Assembly: GCF_002845745.1 (NCBI RefSeq)
Contig: NZ_PIUM01000001.1
Location: forward strand, 310,001-374,000
Length of the DNA stretch: 64,000 bases
Source: Telmatospirillum siberiense
GTDB taxonomy: Bacteria; Pseudomonadota; Alphaproteobacteria; Rhodospirillales; Magnetospirillaceae
Direction: 5' to 3'
Every line of letters begins with the position of its first letter. Position 1 is the first letter of the stretch. The notes beneath the pieces were generated by a model that was not told where the DNA came from, did not search any database, and saw only the letters and a program-made list of their open reading frames with translations. Positions 26,650-35,520 of this stretch are shown one piece after another. A program made the translations under genes and the position numbers.

Positions 26650-27480
26650 TCAGCCGTGCGACATCTGGGCCTTGCGCATGCGGTACTCTTCCAGACGGGC
26701 CTGCCGATAGGCATCGGCTATGCGCTTGGCTTCGGCCCGCTCGGCGGCACTGTGAGCTTCCGCCGCGATCTTGCGCTCGGGAATGTGTTTCAATGCGCTG
26801 TTGTTCGAAGCCTGCGGAAGCGGGCGACTGTCCATCTCGCTTTCCGCAAGGGCCGGCCAAAGGCCGACGGAGGGGCGGCCGAGGCGGGAGTTTTCAACCG
26901 AGGCGAGTTGCAGCCGCTGGTCGGGATGCTGCTTCGCATTTTCCCAGGTGGAGAGCAGTCGCGCCTTATAGGCGGCGGCCAGATTGGGGGTCTGGGAGTG
27001 GTAATAGGCCCCGGCGGTGGGCCAGTTCTGCGTGCTGTCGTGCAGGCCGACCAGGAACCGGCCGGCATAGCCGACATTGGTCGCCGGTTCGAAGGCTTCA
27101 TCGAGTGAGGCGAAGGCATCGGGGTGGGCCAGGAGATTGACCTGCATGCAGCCGACGTCGATGTTGCGCACTCCGGCGGCTTGCAATTTCCTCACTTCGG
27201 CAATGGCGGCCGCCTTGCTCGGCAGAAAACGTCCCTCGCCTTCCGCCATGACCGTCCAAGGCCAGGCAAAACTTGCCCGGCTTTCGCTGTTCCAGCGGCC
27301 CGATTCGACGAGGGAAATGGCATGGAGGAGACGATCGGGAATGCCCAGGGCCTTTTCCTGGCGGGCTGTTTCCAACCCGCAAACCGCGGCATCATCCATG
27401 GCATGGGCTGGGCCGGCCGGCCAAACGGCCGTGACCATCACCAAGATTGCCTGAAGGATGTAAAGGGCTTGCCGCTGCAT
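26650..27480 (-). CDS. Lytic transglycosylase (SLT domain)
   Basis: The 276-aa protein has a signal peptide (residues 8-27, cleavage near AHA). An SLT-like domain has catalytic Glu59 in AISLVESGRW and the later NIDVGCMQVNL, NVGYAGRFL and AGAYYHSQTP. It probably cleaves peptidoglycan glycosidic bonds in the periplasm, and small enzymes of this type often serve secretion or flagellar assembly. The C-terminal 60 residues form a charged helix (AEAHSAAERAEAKRIADAYRQ). Start ATG at 27480, with a GTG at 27486 possible. Confidence 0.8.
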   Translation of the reverse strand: MQRQALYILQAILVMVTAVWPAGPAHAMDDAAVCGLETARQEKALGIPDRLLHAISLVESGRWNSESRASFAWPWTVMAEGEGRFLPSKAAAIAEVRKLQAAGVRNIDVGCMQVNLLAHPDAFASLDEAFEPATNVGYAGRFLVGLHDSTQNWPTAGAYYHSQTPNLAAAYKARLLSTWENAKQHPDQRLQLASVENSRLGRPSVGLWPALAESEMDSRPLPQASNNSALKHIPERKIAAEAHSAAERAEAKRIADAYRQARLEEYRMRKAQMSHG

Positions 27481-27644
27481 CGTCACTCTCGCTGGAGATC
27501 AAATTTCCCCAAGTTCCATGCGATAAGCGTGCCACTTAGATGATTGGGTGATTATTTAGCGTTGCATGGCTGGGTTGCGACCCATCCGATCCGCAGAAAT
27601 CCTTGATTTTTCGGAAGTATTACTACTTTTGCGCATTTTTCCGC

Positions 27645-27674
27645 TTGCGCTGCGGCAAAAATCCGCAATATATT
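27645..27674 (+). promoter_or_regulatory. Sigma-70-like promoter of the sRNA
   Basis: TTGCGC (27645-27650) and TATATT (27669-27674) are separated by 18 bp, in the right place to start a transcript near 27681 that would end at the terminator at 27747-27779. No protein gene follows on this strand. Confidence 0.5.
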
Positions 27675-27679
27675 TTGCA

Positions 27680-27779
27680 TTGCAGCAATCGGACTGTCTT
27701 CGATGGTCCCCTTGCTGTCTTTCTTGGACGTTTCCTCCCTAAACTTGGGCCCTGGGTAACCAGGGCCCCTTTTCTTTTT
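27680..27779 (+). ncRNA. Orphan trans-acting sRNA, MmgR/suhB (alpha-r8)-like
   Basis: An intergenic transcript of about 95 nt is implied. A first stem-loop pairs 27683-27688 with 27712-27717 and has GGAC/GTCC inside. A single-stranded segment contains TTTCCTCCCT (27731-27740), an anti-Shine-Dalgarno decamer that, as I recall, is conserved in the alpha-proteobacterial MmgR/suhB family. The transcript ends in a 9-bp GC stem (27747-27755 with 27760-27768, loop GTAA) followed by a T-rich run. Such sRNAs base-pair with mRNA leaders. MmgR limits storage-polymer accumulation in Sinorhizobium. Family membership is from memory. Confidence 0.62.
27747..27779 (+). terminator. Rho-independent terminator of the sRNA
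   Basis: GGGCCCTGG, loop GTAA, CCAGGGCCC, then ten bases that are nearly all T. The T-run is on the plus strand, so it cannot serve the minus-strand chemoreceptor ending at 27799. Confidence 0.8.
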
Positions 27780-27792
27780 ATGGGGTGGCGTT

Positions 27793-28549
27793 CGGCGGTC
27801 AGGCCGTCCGCACGCCGGTTAGAAATTTCTCCACGACCTCCTTCAATGAGCCCGCCTCCCGGGAGAGACTGCGCGCGGACGTCAGGACCTCCTCGGCAGC
27901 CGCGCCGGTTTCCTTCGCCGTTTCGGTGACGCCGTTGATGTTGGAGGACACTTCTTGCGTGCCTTGCGCCGCCTGATTGATGTTCCTGGCGATTTCGGCG
28001 GTGGCGGCGGATTGCTCTTCGACGGCGGCCGAAATGGCCGTCGCGATGCCGTTGATTTCCTCGATCCGTTTGACGATGCCGGCGATGGCGGCGACCGCAT
28101 CCCCGGTGGCCACCTGGACGGCGCCGATCTGTTCGCTGATCTCCTCGGTGGCCTTGGCCGTCTGATTGGCCAGATTCTTGACCTCGCCGGCCACCACGGC
28201 GAAGCCTTTGCCGGCGTCGCCGGCCCTGGCCGCCTCGATGGTGGCGTTCAGGGCCAGAAGGTTGGTTTGGCTGGCGATATCGTTGATCAGCTTGACCACG
28301 TCGCCGATGCGTGCGGACTTTTCGGCCAGGCCGGTGATGGTCTGGTTGGTGTGATCGGCCTCTTCCGACGCCGTCCGTGAGATTTGGCTGGACTGTTCGA
28401 CCTGGCGGCCGATTTCATGGATCGACGACGAAAGTTCCTCGGCGGCGCTGGCCACCGTCTGCACGCTGCTCGACGTCTGTTCCGTGGCCGCCGCGACGGC
28501 GCTGGTCTGCGCGTTGGTCCGTTCGGCGGTGCTCGACATGGATTGCGCG
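27793..28549. repeat. Near-identical 3' tract of MCP copy 1
   Basis: This 757-bp segment matches 30286-31042 with five mismatches that I counted, all silent in the protein. It begins six bases beyond the stop codon and ends abruptly inside the signalling domain. Direct orientation, 2.49 kb apart. Confidence 0.9.
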
Positions 28550-29898
28550 TTGGTTTCCAGCTGCGTCGCCGATCCGCGTAGCGTCTTCAGGACATGCTGG
28601 ATGATGCCGTCGAAGTCCCCGGTCAAGGTCTCCAGGGTGCGGGCGCGCTTTTCCTGCGCTTTTCTTTGCGTCTCCTGTTCGGCTGACAGGCGGTCGGTTT
28701 TGATGGCGTTGTCCTTGAAGACCTGGACGGCTTGCGCCATCGAGCCGATTTCATCCGAACGTCCGACACCGGGAACGACCACGGCGAGATCATGTTCAGC
28801 CAGGCGTCGCATCGCCTCGGTCATTTGCGTCAAAGGCAGACTGACCCGGTAGTGAACCAGAAGAAAGCCTGCCACCATCAGGAAAATGGCGCCGAAAAGC
28901 TGGATCGCGCTGATGATCAGAGAGGTCGTGGCTTGCCGGTCCAGTTCGGTGGCTCGGACGATCATTTGATCGAGGGCGGTATTCAGAAGATCGGCGATGA
29001 TATTGACCTCCACCGTATCGCGTTTCTGCAGATCTGCCAGCGACATGGTAATCAGGCCGTTTCCATTCAGCGTATCGATGAGAGACTTGCGTTCGTCGGC
29101 AATCGGACCGGTGAAATATTGCTTGGCCGTGGCGATGCCGTCGACGATCGTTCGCGGTGTATCGGGGCGTATGCCGACCTCATTGATCGCCGCCCAGGCG
29201 GTGGCCGACCGGCCGTTATCCTCGGCAGTCGTCATGATGTCGGCGAGAGACCAGCTTTTTCCGGCGGCAGCCGCGCTTTCGAAGCGGACCACGATCGCTC
29301 CGCCGAATTGGCGGATGGTCCAAGCGGAGCGCTTGACCGTCAGCAACTGATCGACCATGGGGTCGACCAGCCGTAACGAGGCGTCGAGAAGGTCGCCCAT
29401 AGTGGTGATGGCGTCGAGGTAGGCGCCGCCGATCTTCGGGATGTCGCGGGTCAACCCGGAATCACGATCGGCTTTCGATTTTTGGATGGCGGGGTCGATC
29501 CGGGTTCGCAACGCCACCATGTCGTCGTGTGCGGTCTTCAGGCGCGACAAGGTGACCGGCAAATCGGGAATGCTGATGGCGGAAAGCCGCTTCAGGCATT
29601 CGGCATAGCTTTCTTCCGCCGATTTGCGGTTGTCGGCGATCCGGGACAGGGCCGCACCGTCGGCCGGCAGTTCATTCAGGCTGGCGCTGATTTCCGTTCC
29701 CCGTTCGACGCGGATCGTCAGCAGCGTCTTGAACAGGAAACGATTGGCGGTGGTGATGTCCGTCAGGCGATCCGCGTTACGCCAGGACTTGGCCGCGTCG
29801 GTCAGGGTGCCGATGGTTTGGCAGACCAGAAGCACGCCCATGAGGCCGACGAGGAATCCTAAAATGGTCCGGATGGATAATTTCTTGAAATCAGGCAT
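27799..29898 (-). CDS. Methyl-accepting chemotaxis protein (tandem copy 1)
   Basis: The 699-aa receptor has a membrane helix near 9-29, a large helical periplasmic domain (about 275 aa) with an ERGTEI motif near its start, as in NIT/4HB-like sensors, a second helix near 308-330, HAMP, and a C-terminal signalling domain with the hairpin tip [32 protein letters not shown] lies six bases before the ATG at 29898. The last 246 codons are protein-identical to those of the neighbour at 30292, while the sensor halves differ at many sites. The gene is probably monocistronic. No CheA/CheW genes are in the window. Confidence 0.93.
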   Translation of the reverse strand: MPDFKKLSIRTILGFLVGLMGVLLVCQTIGTLTDAAKSWRNADRLTDITTANRFLFKTLLTIRVERGTEISASLNELPADGAALSRIADNRKSAEESYAECLKRLSAISIPDLPVTLSRLKTAHDDMVALRTRIDPAIQKSKADRDSGLTRDIPKIGGAYLDAITTMGDLLDASLRLVDPMVDQLLTVKRSAWTIRQFGGAIVVRFESAAAAGKSWSLADIMTTAEDNGRSATAWAAINEVGIRPDTPRTIVDGIATAKQYFTGPIADERKSLIDTLNGNGLITMSLADLQKRDTVEVNIIADLLNTALDQMIVRATELDRQATTSLIISAIQLFGAIFLMVAGFLLVHYRVSLPLTQMTEAMRRLAEHDLAVVVPGVGRSDEIGSMAQAVQVFKDNAIKTDRLSAEQETQRKAQEKRARTLETLTGDFDGIIQHVLKTLRGSATQLETNAQSMSSTAERTNAQTSAVAAATEQTSSSVQTVASAAEELSSSIHEIGRQVEQSSQISRTASEEADHTNQTITGLAEKSARIGDVVKLINDIASQTNLLALNATIEAARAGDAGKGFAVVAGEVKNLANQTAKATEEISEQIGAVQVATGDAVAAIAGIVKRIEEINGIATAISAAVEEQSAATAEIARNINQAAQGTQEVSSNINGVTETAKETGAAAEEVLTSARSLSREAGSLKEVVEKFLTGVRTA

Positions 29899-30285
29899 AT
29901 GCCGCTCCTGGCGCGGCCGGTTCGGCAAGACATACGGCGCGCAAAAGTTTTGTTACAGTCAATCTCTAGTTTAAATTGATAAGACTGGAGATATTTCCTG
30001 ATTTTTAGCAAGAAATGCGAATTTTTATCAAGTGATTCATACGTTTATTAATTCTTCAATCAGGATATTATTTATTGCACATTGGCATCATTCTATAATC
30101 TTACGTAAGTTTTCACAGAAAATGTATTTATGTGTTGTGTATATTTTATGTAGAACTTCTGTGGAGGGCTTGCGTTCCAATGGAGGGAGCCGCCGGCATG
30201 TTTCGGCAGGCATAGGCTTCGGCCGGAGTCCGCGACCGATCTCTCGGTTCCCGGTCTCCGGTTCTCTTCGCGAGGCGCTGCACGG
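29899..30285. other. AT-rich spacer between the tandem receptors
   Basis: This 387-bp stretch is much more AT-rich than its neighbours, especially 29940-30170. It should carry the promoter of receptor copy 1. No short gene with a ribosome-binding site, and no clear terminator for copy 2, was seen. Confidence 0.4.
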
Positions 30286-31042
30286 CGGCGGTCAGGCCGT
30301 CCGCACGCCGGTTAGAAATTTCTCCACGACCTCCTTCAATGAGCCCGCCTCCCGGGAGAGACTGCGCGCGGACGTCAGGACCTCCTCGGCGGCCGCGCCG
30401 GTTTCCTTCGCCGTTTCGGTGACGCCGTTGATGTTGGAGGACACTTCTTGCGTGCCTTGCGCCGCCTGATTGATGTTCCTGGCGATTTCGGCGGTGGCGG
30501 CGGATTGCTCTTCGACGGCGGCCGAAATGGCCGTCGCGATGCCGTTGATTTCCTCGATCCGTTTGACGATGCCGGCGATGGCGGCGACCGCATCCCCGGT
30601 GGCCACCTGGACGGCGCCGATCTGCTCACTGATCTCCTCGGTGGCCTTGGCCGTCTGATTGGCCAGATTCTTGACCTCGCCGGCCACCACGGCGAAGCCT
30701 TTGCCGGCGTCGCCGGCCCTGGCCGCCTCGATGGTGGCGTTCAGGGCCAGAAGGTTGGTCTGGCTGGCGATATCGTTGATCAGCTTGACCACGTCGCCGA
30801 TGCGTGCGGACTTTTCGGCCAGGCCGGTGATGGTCTGGTTGGTGTGATCGGCCTCTTCCGACGCCGTCCGTGAGATTTGACTGGACTGTTCGACCTGGCG
30901 GCCGATTTCATGGATCGACGACGAAAGTTCCTCGGCGGCGCTGGCCACCGTCTGCACGCTGCTCGACGTCTGTTCCGTGGCCGCCGCGACGGCGCTGGTC
31001 TGCGCGTTGGTCCGTTCGGCGGTGCTCGACATGGATTGCGCG
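30286..31042. repeat. Near-identical 3' tract of MCP copy 2
   Basis: Partner of 27793-28549: 757 bp, same orientation, five silent differences. The sharp ends of identity point to gene conversion or recent duplication. Confidence 0.9.
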
Positions 31043-32391
31043 CTGGTTTCCATATGCGTCGCCGATCCGCGTAGCGTCTCCAGGACTTTTTCGATCGTGT
31101 CGTTGAATTCTCCGGTCAAGGTCTCCAGGGTGCTGGCGCGCTTTTCCTGGACTTTTCTTTGAGTTTCCCGTTCGCTGGCCATGTGTTCGGCCTTGATGGC
31201 GTTGTCCTTGAAGACTTGCACGGCTTGCGCCATCGAGCCGATTTCATCCGAACGCCCGACACCGGGAACGACCACGGCGAGATCATGTTCGGCCAGACGC
31301 CGCATCGCCTCGGTCATTTGCAAAAGGGGAAGGCTGACCCGGCGATAGACCAGAAGAAAACCCGCCACCGTCAGAAAAGTCGCCGCCAACAGTTCGATTA
31401 CGCTGACGACGAGCGTCGTCGTGGCTTGGCTTCCCAGTTCCTTGGCCCGCGCAATCATTTCATCAAGGGCGGTATTCAGCAGATCGACGACGATATTGAG
31501 TTCGACCGTGTCGCGCTTTTGCAGATCCGCCATCGGCATGGTGACGATGCCGTCCCGGCTCAGCGTGTCGATGATGGATTTCCGTTCGTCGGCCATCGGG
31601 CCGGTGAAATATTGCTTGGCCGTGGCGATGCCGTCGACGATCGTCCGCGGCGTATCGGGCCTTATGCCGACCTCATTGATCACCGCCCAGGCGTTGGTCA
31701 CCCGTCCGGCGTCCTCGGCGGCCGCCACGACATCGGCGGAGGTCCAGCTTTTTTTCGCGGCGGCCGCGCCTTCGATGCGGACGGCGATCATTCCGCCGAA
31801 TCCCCGGATCGTCCAGGCGGAGCGCTTGACCGTCAGCAACTGGTCGACGTTCGGGTCGGTCAACCGCGCCGAAGCGTCGAGGAGATCGATGGTGGTGGTG
31901 ATGGCATCGAGATAGGTGCTGCCGACTTTCGGAATGTCCCGCACCAATTCGGGATCGCGGTCGGCCTTGGGTTTTTGAATGGCGGGATCGATCCTGGTTC
32001 GCAATGCAACCATGTCGTCATGTGCCGCCTTCAGGCGCGACAAGGTGGACGGCAAGTCGGGAAGCTCGATGGCGGATAGCCGTTTCAGGCATTCGGCGAA
32101 GGCTTCCTCCGCCAATTTGCGATTGTCGGTGATCCGGGTCAGGGCCGCGCCATCGACTGCCGCCTCGCTGAGGCTGGCGCCGATTTCCGTCCCCCGTTCC
32201 ATGCGGGTCGCCAACAGCGTCTTGAAAAGAAAGCGGCTGGTCGTGGTGAGGGTCGATAGGCGATCCGCGTCACGCCAGGACTTGGCCGCGTCGGTCAAGG
32301 TTCCGATGGTCAGGGCGACCAGCAGCACTCCCATCAGTCCGACGAGAGAGCCAAGAATAGTCCGGATCGACAGTTTCTGCAGGTTCAACAT
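30292..32391 (-). CDS. Methyl-accepting chemotaxis protein (tandem copy 2)
   Basis: The 699-aa paralogue of the receptor at 27799 has the same order: membrane helix, ERGTEI-containing periplasmic helical domain, second helix, HAMP (RRVSLPLLQMTEAMRRLAEHD), and a signalling domain identical over its last 246 residues. Sensor differences are spread along the periplasmic part, so ligand preference may have shifted. GGAGA lies six bases before the ATG at 32391. It lacks an obvious CheR-docking pentapeptide; the protein ends LTGVRTA. Confidence 0.93.
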   Translation of the reverse strand: MLNLQKLSIRTILGSLVGLMGVLLVALTIGTLTDAAKSWRDADRLSTLTTTSRFLFKTLLATRMERGTEIGASLSEAAVDGAALTRITDNRKLAEEAFAECLKRLSAIELPDLPSTLSRLKAAHDDMVALRTRIDPAIQKPKADRDPELVRDIPKVGSTYLDAITTTIDLLDASARLTDPNVDQLLTVKRSAWTIRGFGGMIAVRIEGAAAAKKSWTSADVVAAAEDAGRVTNAWAVINEVGIRPDTPRTIVDGIATAKQYFTGPMADERKSIIDTLSRDGIVTMPMADLQKRDTVELNIVVDLLNTALDEMIARAKELGSQATTTLVVSVIELLAATFLTVAGFLLVYRRVSLPLLQMTEAMRRLAEHDLAVVVPGVGRSDEIGSMAQAVQVFKDNAIKAEHMASERETQRKVQEKRASTLETLTGEFNDTIEKVLETLRGSATHMETSAQSMSSTAERTNAQTSAVAAATEQTSSSVQTVASAAEELSSSIHEIGRQVEQSSQISRTASEEADHTNQTITGLAEKSARIGDVVKLINDIASQTNLLALNATIEAARAGDAGKGFAVVAGEVKNLANQTAKATEEISEQIGAVQVATGDAVAAIAGIVKRIEEINGIATAISAAVEEQSAATAEIARNINQAAQGTQEVSSNINGVTETAKETGAAAEEVLTSARSLSREAGSLKEVVEKFLTGVRTA

Positions 32392-32700
32392 GCGCTTCTC
32401 CCGGCATTCCGCTTTGGATTTTTTCATTGAGCATTGACGACTTTTGCGGGAAGTTATCTGTCAATAAATCAATCTCTGGTAACTTTTTAATTTTGCAGCG
32501 AAGTATACTTTCAATTCAATTATGGAATCTAGTTCCTATTTTTAAGATCTTCATAACTTTGGGGTTATTTCGATGCCGAAAATTTCATCTACATGAATTT
32601 TTCCCATGTGAAATCCCTAGGCTTTTTGATGATTTCTGCAAATTGACATCATTCTATCATTGGCTGATAGTCGGCATGGATGAGGACGAGATCGCCCAGC
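32392..32700. other. Divergent spacer
   Basis: A 309-bp AT-rich region between receptor copy 2 (minus) and the DUF2946-like gene (plus). It is presumed to hold both promoters. No distinct hexamer pair or small gene stands out. Confidence 0.35.
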
Positions 32701-33132
32701 ATGGCCGAAACCTGCGGTTTCCCGCGTACCCTCCTGCGGATGGGGTGGCGCGGGGGCATCGCTTGTCTGGCGGCCGCACTGCTTCAAGTCATCGTGCTGG
32801 CCGAGGCGATGTTGCCGGCTCCGGCATTGCCAGCGGTTGCGATGGAGGGGTTTTCCGCCTTCGGTCTGCGGGAAACCTGTTCCGTGCACGGCATCGAGCG
32901 GGTTTCTTCGGAAGAGGGCCCCGCCTCCGATCCTGCCGGCGGACGTCACGCTCCCATCTGCGTTTTTTGTCTGCTCCTGCTGCAGGCGGGGGTCGACCTT
33001 TCATCTCCAATGCCCGAGATCGCGCCGCTTTCCGTCCCGAGGTCGGTCGTGGGCCGGTTCGTCGCCCCCGTCTCCCCGATCACGGCCCGTCCGCCGCGGG
33101 CCAACGCACCCAGGGCGCCTCCCATCGCCTGA
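32701..33132 (+). CDS. DUF2946-like small membrane or exported protein
   Basis: The 143-aa product has a hydrophobic stretch (about 15-40), a conserved-looking HAPICVFCLLLLQ with a CxxC pair, and an Ala/Pro-rich tail. This fits DUF2946-type proteins, which in many proteobacteria lie beside copper genes. The next gene encodes a PCu(A)C copper chaperone, which supports a metal link. ATG at 32701 has GAGGACGAG upstream; ATG at 32680 is an alternative. Function unproven. Confidence 0.55.
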   Translation: MAETCGFPRTLLRMGWRGGIACLAAALLQVIVLAEAMLPAPALPAVAMEGFSAFGLRETCSVHGIERVSSEEGPASDPAGGRHAPICVFCLLLLQAGVDLSSPMPEIAPLSVPRSVVGRFVAPVSPITARPPRANAPRAPPIA

Positions 33133-33261
33133 TCCTCAATAGTTTTTCATTTCCCCGCCGGAATGCGGGCGGGGAGTCCGCAGTGACGTCGTGGATCGCG
33201 GATCCCGGCGTCAGGGGCCGCCCTCGACGGAACGCCGTCGGCCCCGAGGGAGATATCACTG

Positions 33262-33780
33262 ATGCGAGTTCATTCGATTATCGTCGCCGCTTTTCTTTTC
33301 GCCGGCCTGACACCCTTTGCCGTCTCGGCGCACGAATATAAAGCGGGCGATCTGTTGATCGGCCACCCATGGGCACGGGCGACGGCCGGCAACGCCAGCA
33401 ACGGTGCCGCCTATTTTACGGTCACCAACAGCGGCAAGACCGGCGACAGGTTGGTCGGCGTGGAGACGACGGTCGCCAGCGCCCAACTCCATACCAACCT
33501 GATGGAGGATGGCGTCATGAAAATGCGCTCGTTGGACGGAGTCGACATTCCGCCCGGCGGCAATGCCACCTTAAGTCCGGGCGGGCAGCACATCATGTTG
33601 ATGGGCCTCAAGGCTCCCTTGAAGATGGGTGAAAAGTTTCCGATGGTCCTGACCTTCGCCCAGGCCGGCCGCGTCACCGTCGATGTCCTGGTGGAATCGG
33701 TTTCCTCCAACGGCCCGGGCGGTGATTCGTCGGGGACGCCGATGCACGAACACGACCATTCACATCACGACGCGAAATGA
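33262..33780 (+). CDS. PCu(A)C-type periplasmic copper chaperone
   Basis: The 172-aa protein has a signal peptide (1-23, cleavage VSA-HE) and a cupredoxin-like PCu(A)C domain. The copper motif H(M)-x10-M-x21-H-x-M is exact: His77, Met88, His110, Met112. The last 15 residues are His-rich (HEHDHSHHD), an added metal-binding tail. These proteins deliver Cu(I) to the CuA or CuB site of cytochrome oxidase or buffer periplasmic copper. A hairpin (33153-33174) lies in the 129-bp gap after the DUF2946-like gene. Confidence 0.9.
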   Translation: MRVHSIIVAAFLFAGLTPFAVSAHEYKAGDLLIGHPWARATAGNASNGAAYFTVTNSGKTGDRLVGVETTVASAQLHTNLMEDGVMKMRSLDGVDIPPGGNATLSPGGQHIMLMGLKAPLKMGEKFPMVLTFAQAGRVTVDVLVESVSSNGPGGDSSGTPMHEHDHSHHDAK

Positions 33781-33811
33781 CCTGCGTGCGCTGAACCGGA
33801 AGGGTCTGCCG

Positions 33812-34381
33812 TCAGGGAATCGGCGGCAGACCCAGCTGATTTTTAGCCGGCAGACCCTCGTCGGCGTCGCCAAGCGGCCGGTGCATGATCACCACGTCGA
33901 TCCAGCGCCCGAATTTCAAGCCGACGCCGCGCAGGACGCCTTCCTGCACAAATCCCATCTTGCGATGGACGCCGATGGAGCCTTGATTGGCGGAATCGCC
34001 GATAATCCCGATCATCTGGCGATAGCCCAGGTCGGTGCAGCGCCGCACCAGGCCGCCCAGCAGGGTGACGCCGACACCGCGGCGAACGACGCCGGGGGCG
34101 ACATAGATCGAATCCTCGATGGTGTAGCGATAGGCCGAGCGGACGCGGAAGGGGCCGGCATAGGTATAGCCGACGATCTCTCCGTCGGATTCGGCCACGA
34201 GATACGGCAGTCCACGGGCCAGCGTCTTGGCGCGTCGGGCGATCATTTCCTCGACCGTGGGTGGCACCTCCTCGAAGGAGGCGCAACAGCGCGTCACATA
34301 ATAGGAATAGATCGCCTGAATGGCGGCCATGTCGGATTCTTGCGAATCGCGCAGGGTTATCGGCAGGGGATTGCTGCTCAT
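33812..34381 (-). CDS. GNAT acetyltransferase, phosphinothricin/methionine sulfoximine type
   Basis: The 189-aa cytoplasmic enzyme begins with TLRDSQESDMAAIQAIYSYYV and has TIEDSIYVAPGVVRRGVG, an acetyl-CoA pyrophosphate loop of the Pat/YncA subgroup, and HRKMGFVQEGVLRGVGLKFGRW. Pat-like enzymes acetylate amino-acid analogues such as phosphinothricin or methionine sulfone. The ATG overlaps the stop of the N-formylglutamate amidohydrolase-like gene, hinting at shared amino-acid metabolism. Natural substrate unknown. Confidence 0.85.
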   Translation of the reverse strand: MSSNPLPITLRDSQESDMAAIQAIYSYYVTRCCASFEEVPPTVEEMIARRAKTLARGLPYLVAESDGEIVGYTYAGPFRVRSAYRYTIEDSIYVAPGVVRRGVGVTLLGGLVRRCTDLGYRQMIGIIGDSANQGSIGVHRKMGFVQEGVLRGVGLKFGRWIDVVIMHRPLGDADEGLPAKNQLGLPPIP

Positions 34382-35298
34382 GGCCGAAGGTCGCTTGTCG
34401 GCAAAGAGGTGAGGGTGGCGATCAGGATGGTCAGATCCTGCTGCAGCCGGGTGAAGCCCGGTATCTTCCGATGGGTCGTCTCGTTCATGTAGAGCCTGCG
34501 ATTTACCTCTATTTGAAGGGTATGGCGGCCTTGCGCCGGAATTCCGTAATGGCGGGTCGTGTAGCCGCCGGCATAAGGAGTGTTGCGGACCACGCGAAAA
34601 CCCAGATCGCGCAGGGTCTTTTCCGCCGCCTCGGTGATGAAGGGCGCGCAGGACGTGCCGAAACAGTCGCCCAGCACGGCATCGAAGCGGGAGGTGCCGG
34701 TGTCCGCGTCGGTGGGGCCGCCGATCGAGGGCATGGAGTGGCAGTCGACGATCAGGCAGCAGCCGAAACGGCGTTCGGTCTCTTCGATGAGGCGGGTCAA
34801 GGTAGCGTGATAGGGGCGGTAGATGCCCTCGATGCGCCGTTCGGCCTCGGCGAAACTGAGTTTACGCCGATAGATCTCCGCTCCCGTGGAGACGACCCTG
34901 GCGATGGTGCCGAGGCCAGCGCTGACCCGGGGGGAATCGACGTTCGCATAGACCGGCAGCGGGCCGTCGAACATCTGAGGATCGAGCTCATAGGCCTCGC
35001 GGTTGATGTCGATGTAGGCCCTGGGAAAGCGCGCGCGGAGCAGGGGCGCGCCGTGAGCCGGCGCGGCGGCGAACAGATCGTCGACATAGGTGTCTTCGGA
35101 GCGGCGCAGGGTTTGCGGATCAAGCGCCGACTGGGCAAGGAAATCCTCGGGATAATAGCAGCCGCTGTGCGGCGAGGCGAAGACGACGGGCACGCGTTGT
35201 TCGGCCGGCATCTGGATGTCCAGAACCGTATCGAATGGATCCTGTTGAGCCGCTGTATCCATGCTCATGGGTTTAGTGCAAATGGCCCGTTCTGTCAT
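34378..35298 (-). CDS. N-formylglutamate amidohydrolase family protein
   Basis: The 306-aa protein carries the FGase fold signatures VVFASPHSGCYYPEDF, PRAYIDINREAYELDP, IVDCHSMPS and HTLQIEVNRRLYM. The histidine-utilisation enzyme HutG2 hydrolyses N-formyl-L-glutamate, but no hut gene is near, so a broader N-acyl amino-acid hydrolase is equally likely. It is the first gene of a pair with the GNAT gene. Start at 35298 has a G-rich upstream, and 35268 is an alternative. Confidence 0.82.
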   Translation of the reverse strand: MTERAICTKPMSMDTAAQQDPFDTVLDIQMPAEQRVPVVFASPHSGCYYPEDFLAQSALDPQTLRRSEDTYVDDLFAAAPAHGAPLLRARFPRAYIDINREAYELDPQMFDGPLPVYANVDSPRVSAGLGTIARVVSTGAEIYRRKLSFAEAERRIEGIYRPYHATLTRLIEETERRFGCCLIVDCHSMPSIGGPTDADTGTSRFDAVLGDCFGTSCAPFITEAAEKTLRDLGFRVVRNTPYAGGYTTRHYGIPAQGRHTLQIEVNRRLYMNETTHRKIPGFTRLQQDLTILIATLTSLPTSDLRP

Positions 35299-35415
35299 CC
35301 CCCCGACGCTGTTCGCATATCTTCGTCAGCAGCCTCATTTTTGGGGGTTGCAAAGCCGCGCGGTTGCGGCTAAAACGCACCCCTCACGGCGCCGGACCAA
35401 ACGGGTCAGCCGGAC

Positions 35416-35490
35416 GGGCGCTTAGCTCAGCGGGAGAGCACTTCCTTGACATGGAAGGGGTCACAAGTTCAATCCTTGTAGCGCCCACCA
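35416..35490 (+). tRNA. tRNA-Val (anticodon GAC)
   Basis: Acceptor stem GGGCGCT (35416-35422) pairs with AGCGCCC (35480-35486). The D arm has GCTC/GAGC, the anticodon stem is CTTCC/GGAAG with loop TTGACAT (anticodon GAC at 35448-35450), and the T arm has the TTCAATC loop. CCA is encoded at 35488-35490. Confidence 0.95.
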
Positions 35491-35493
35491 TCG

Positions 35494-35519
35494 AAACCCC
35501 TAGGGAAACCTAGGGGTTT
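35494..35519 (+). terminator. Hairpin terminator of tRNA-Val
   Basis: An 11-bp perfect stem (35494-35504 with 35509-35519) is closed by a GAAA tetraloop and starts four bases after the CCA. Only three Ts follow in the stem end. It is closely related to the hairpin at 43813-43840. Confidence 0.75.
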
Positions 35520-35520
35520 C

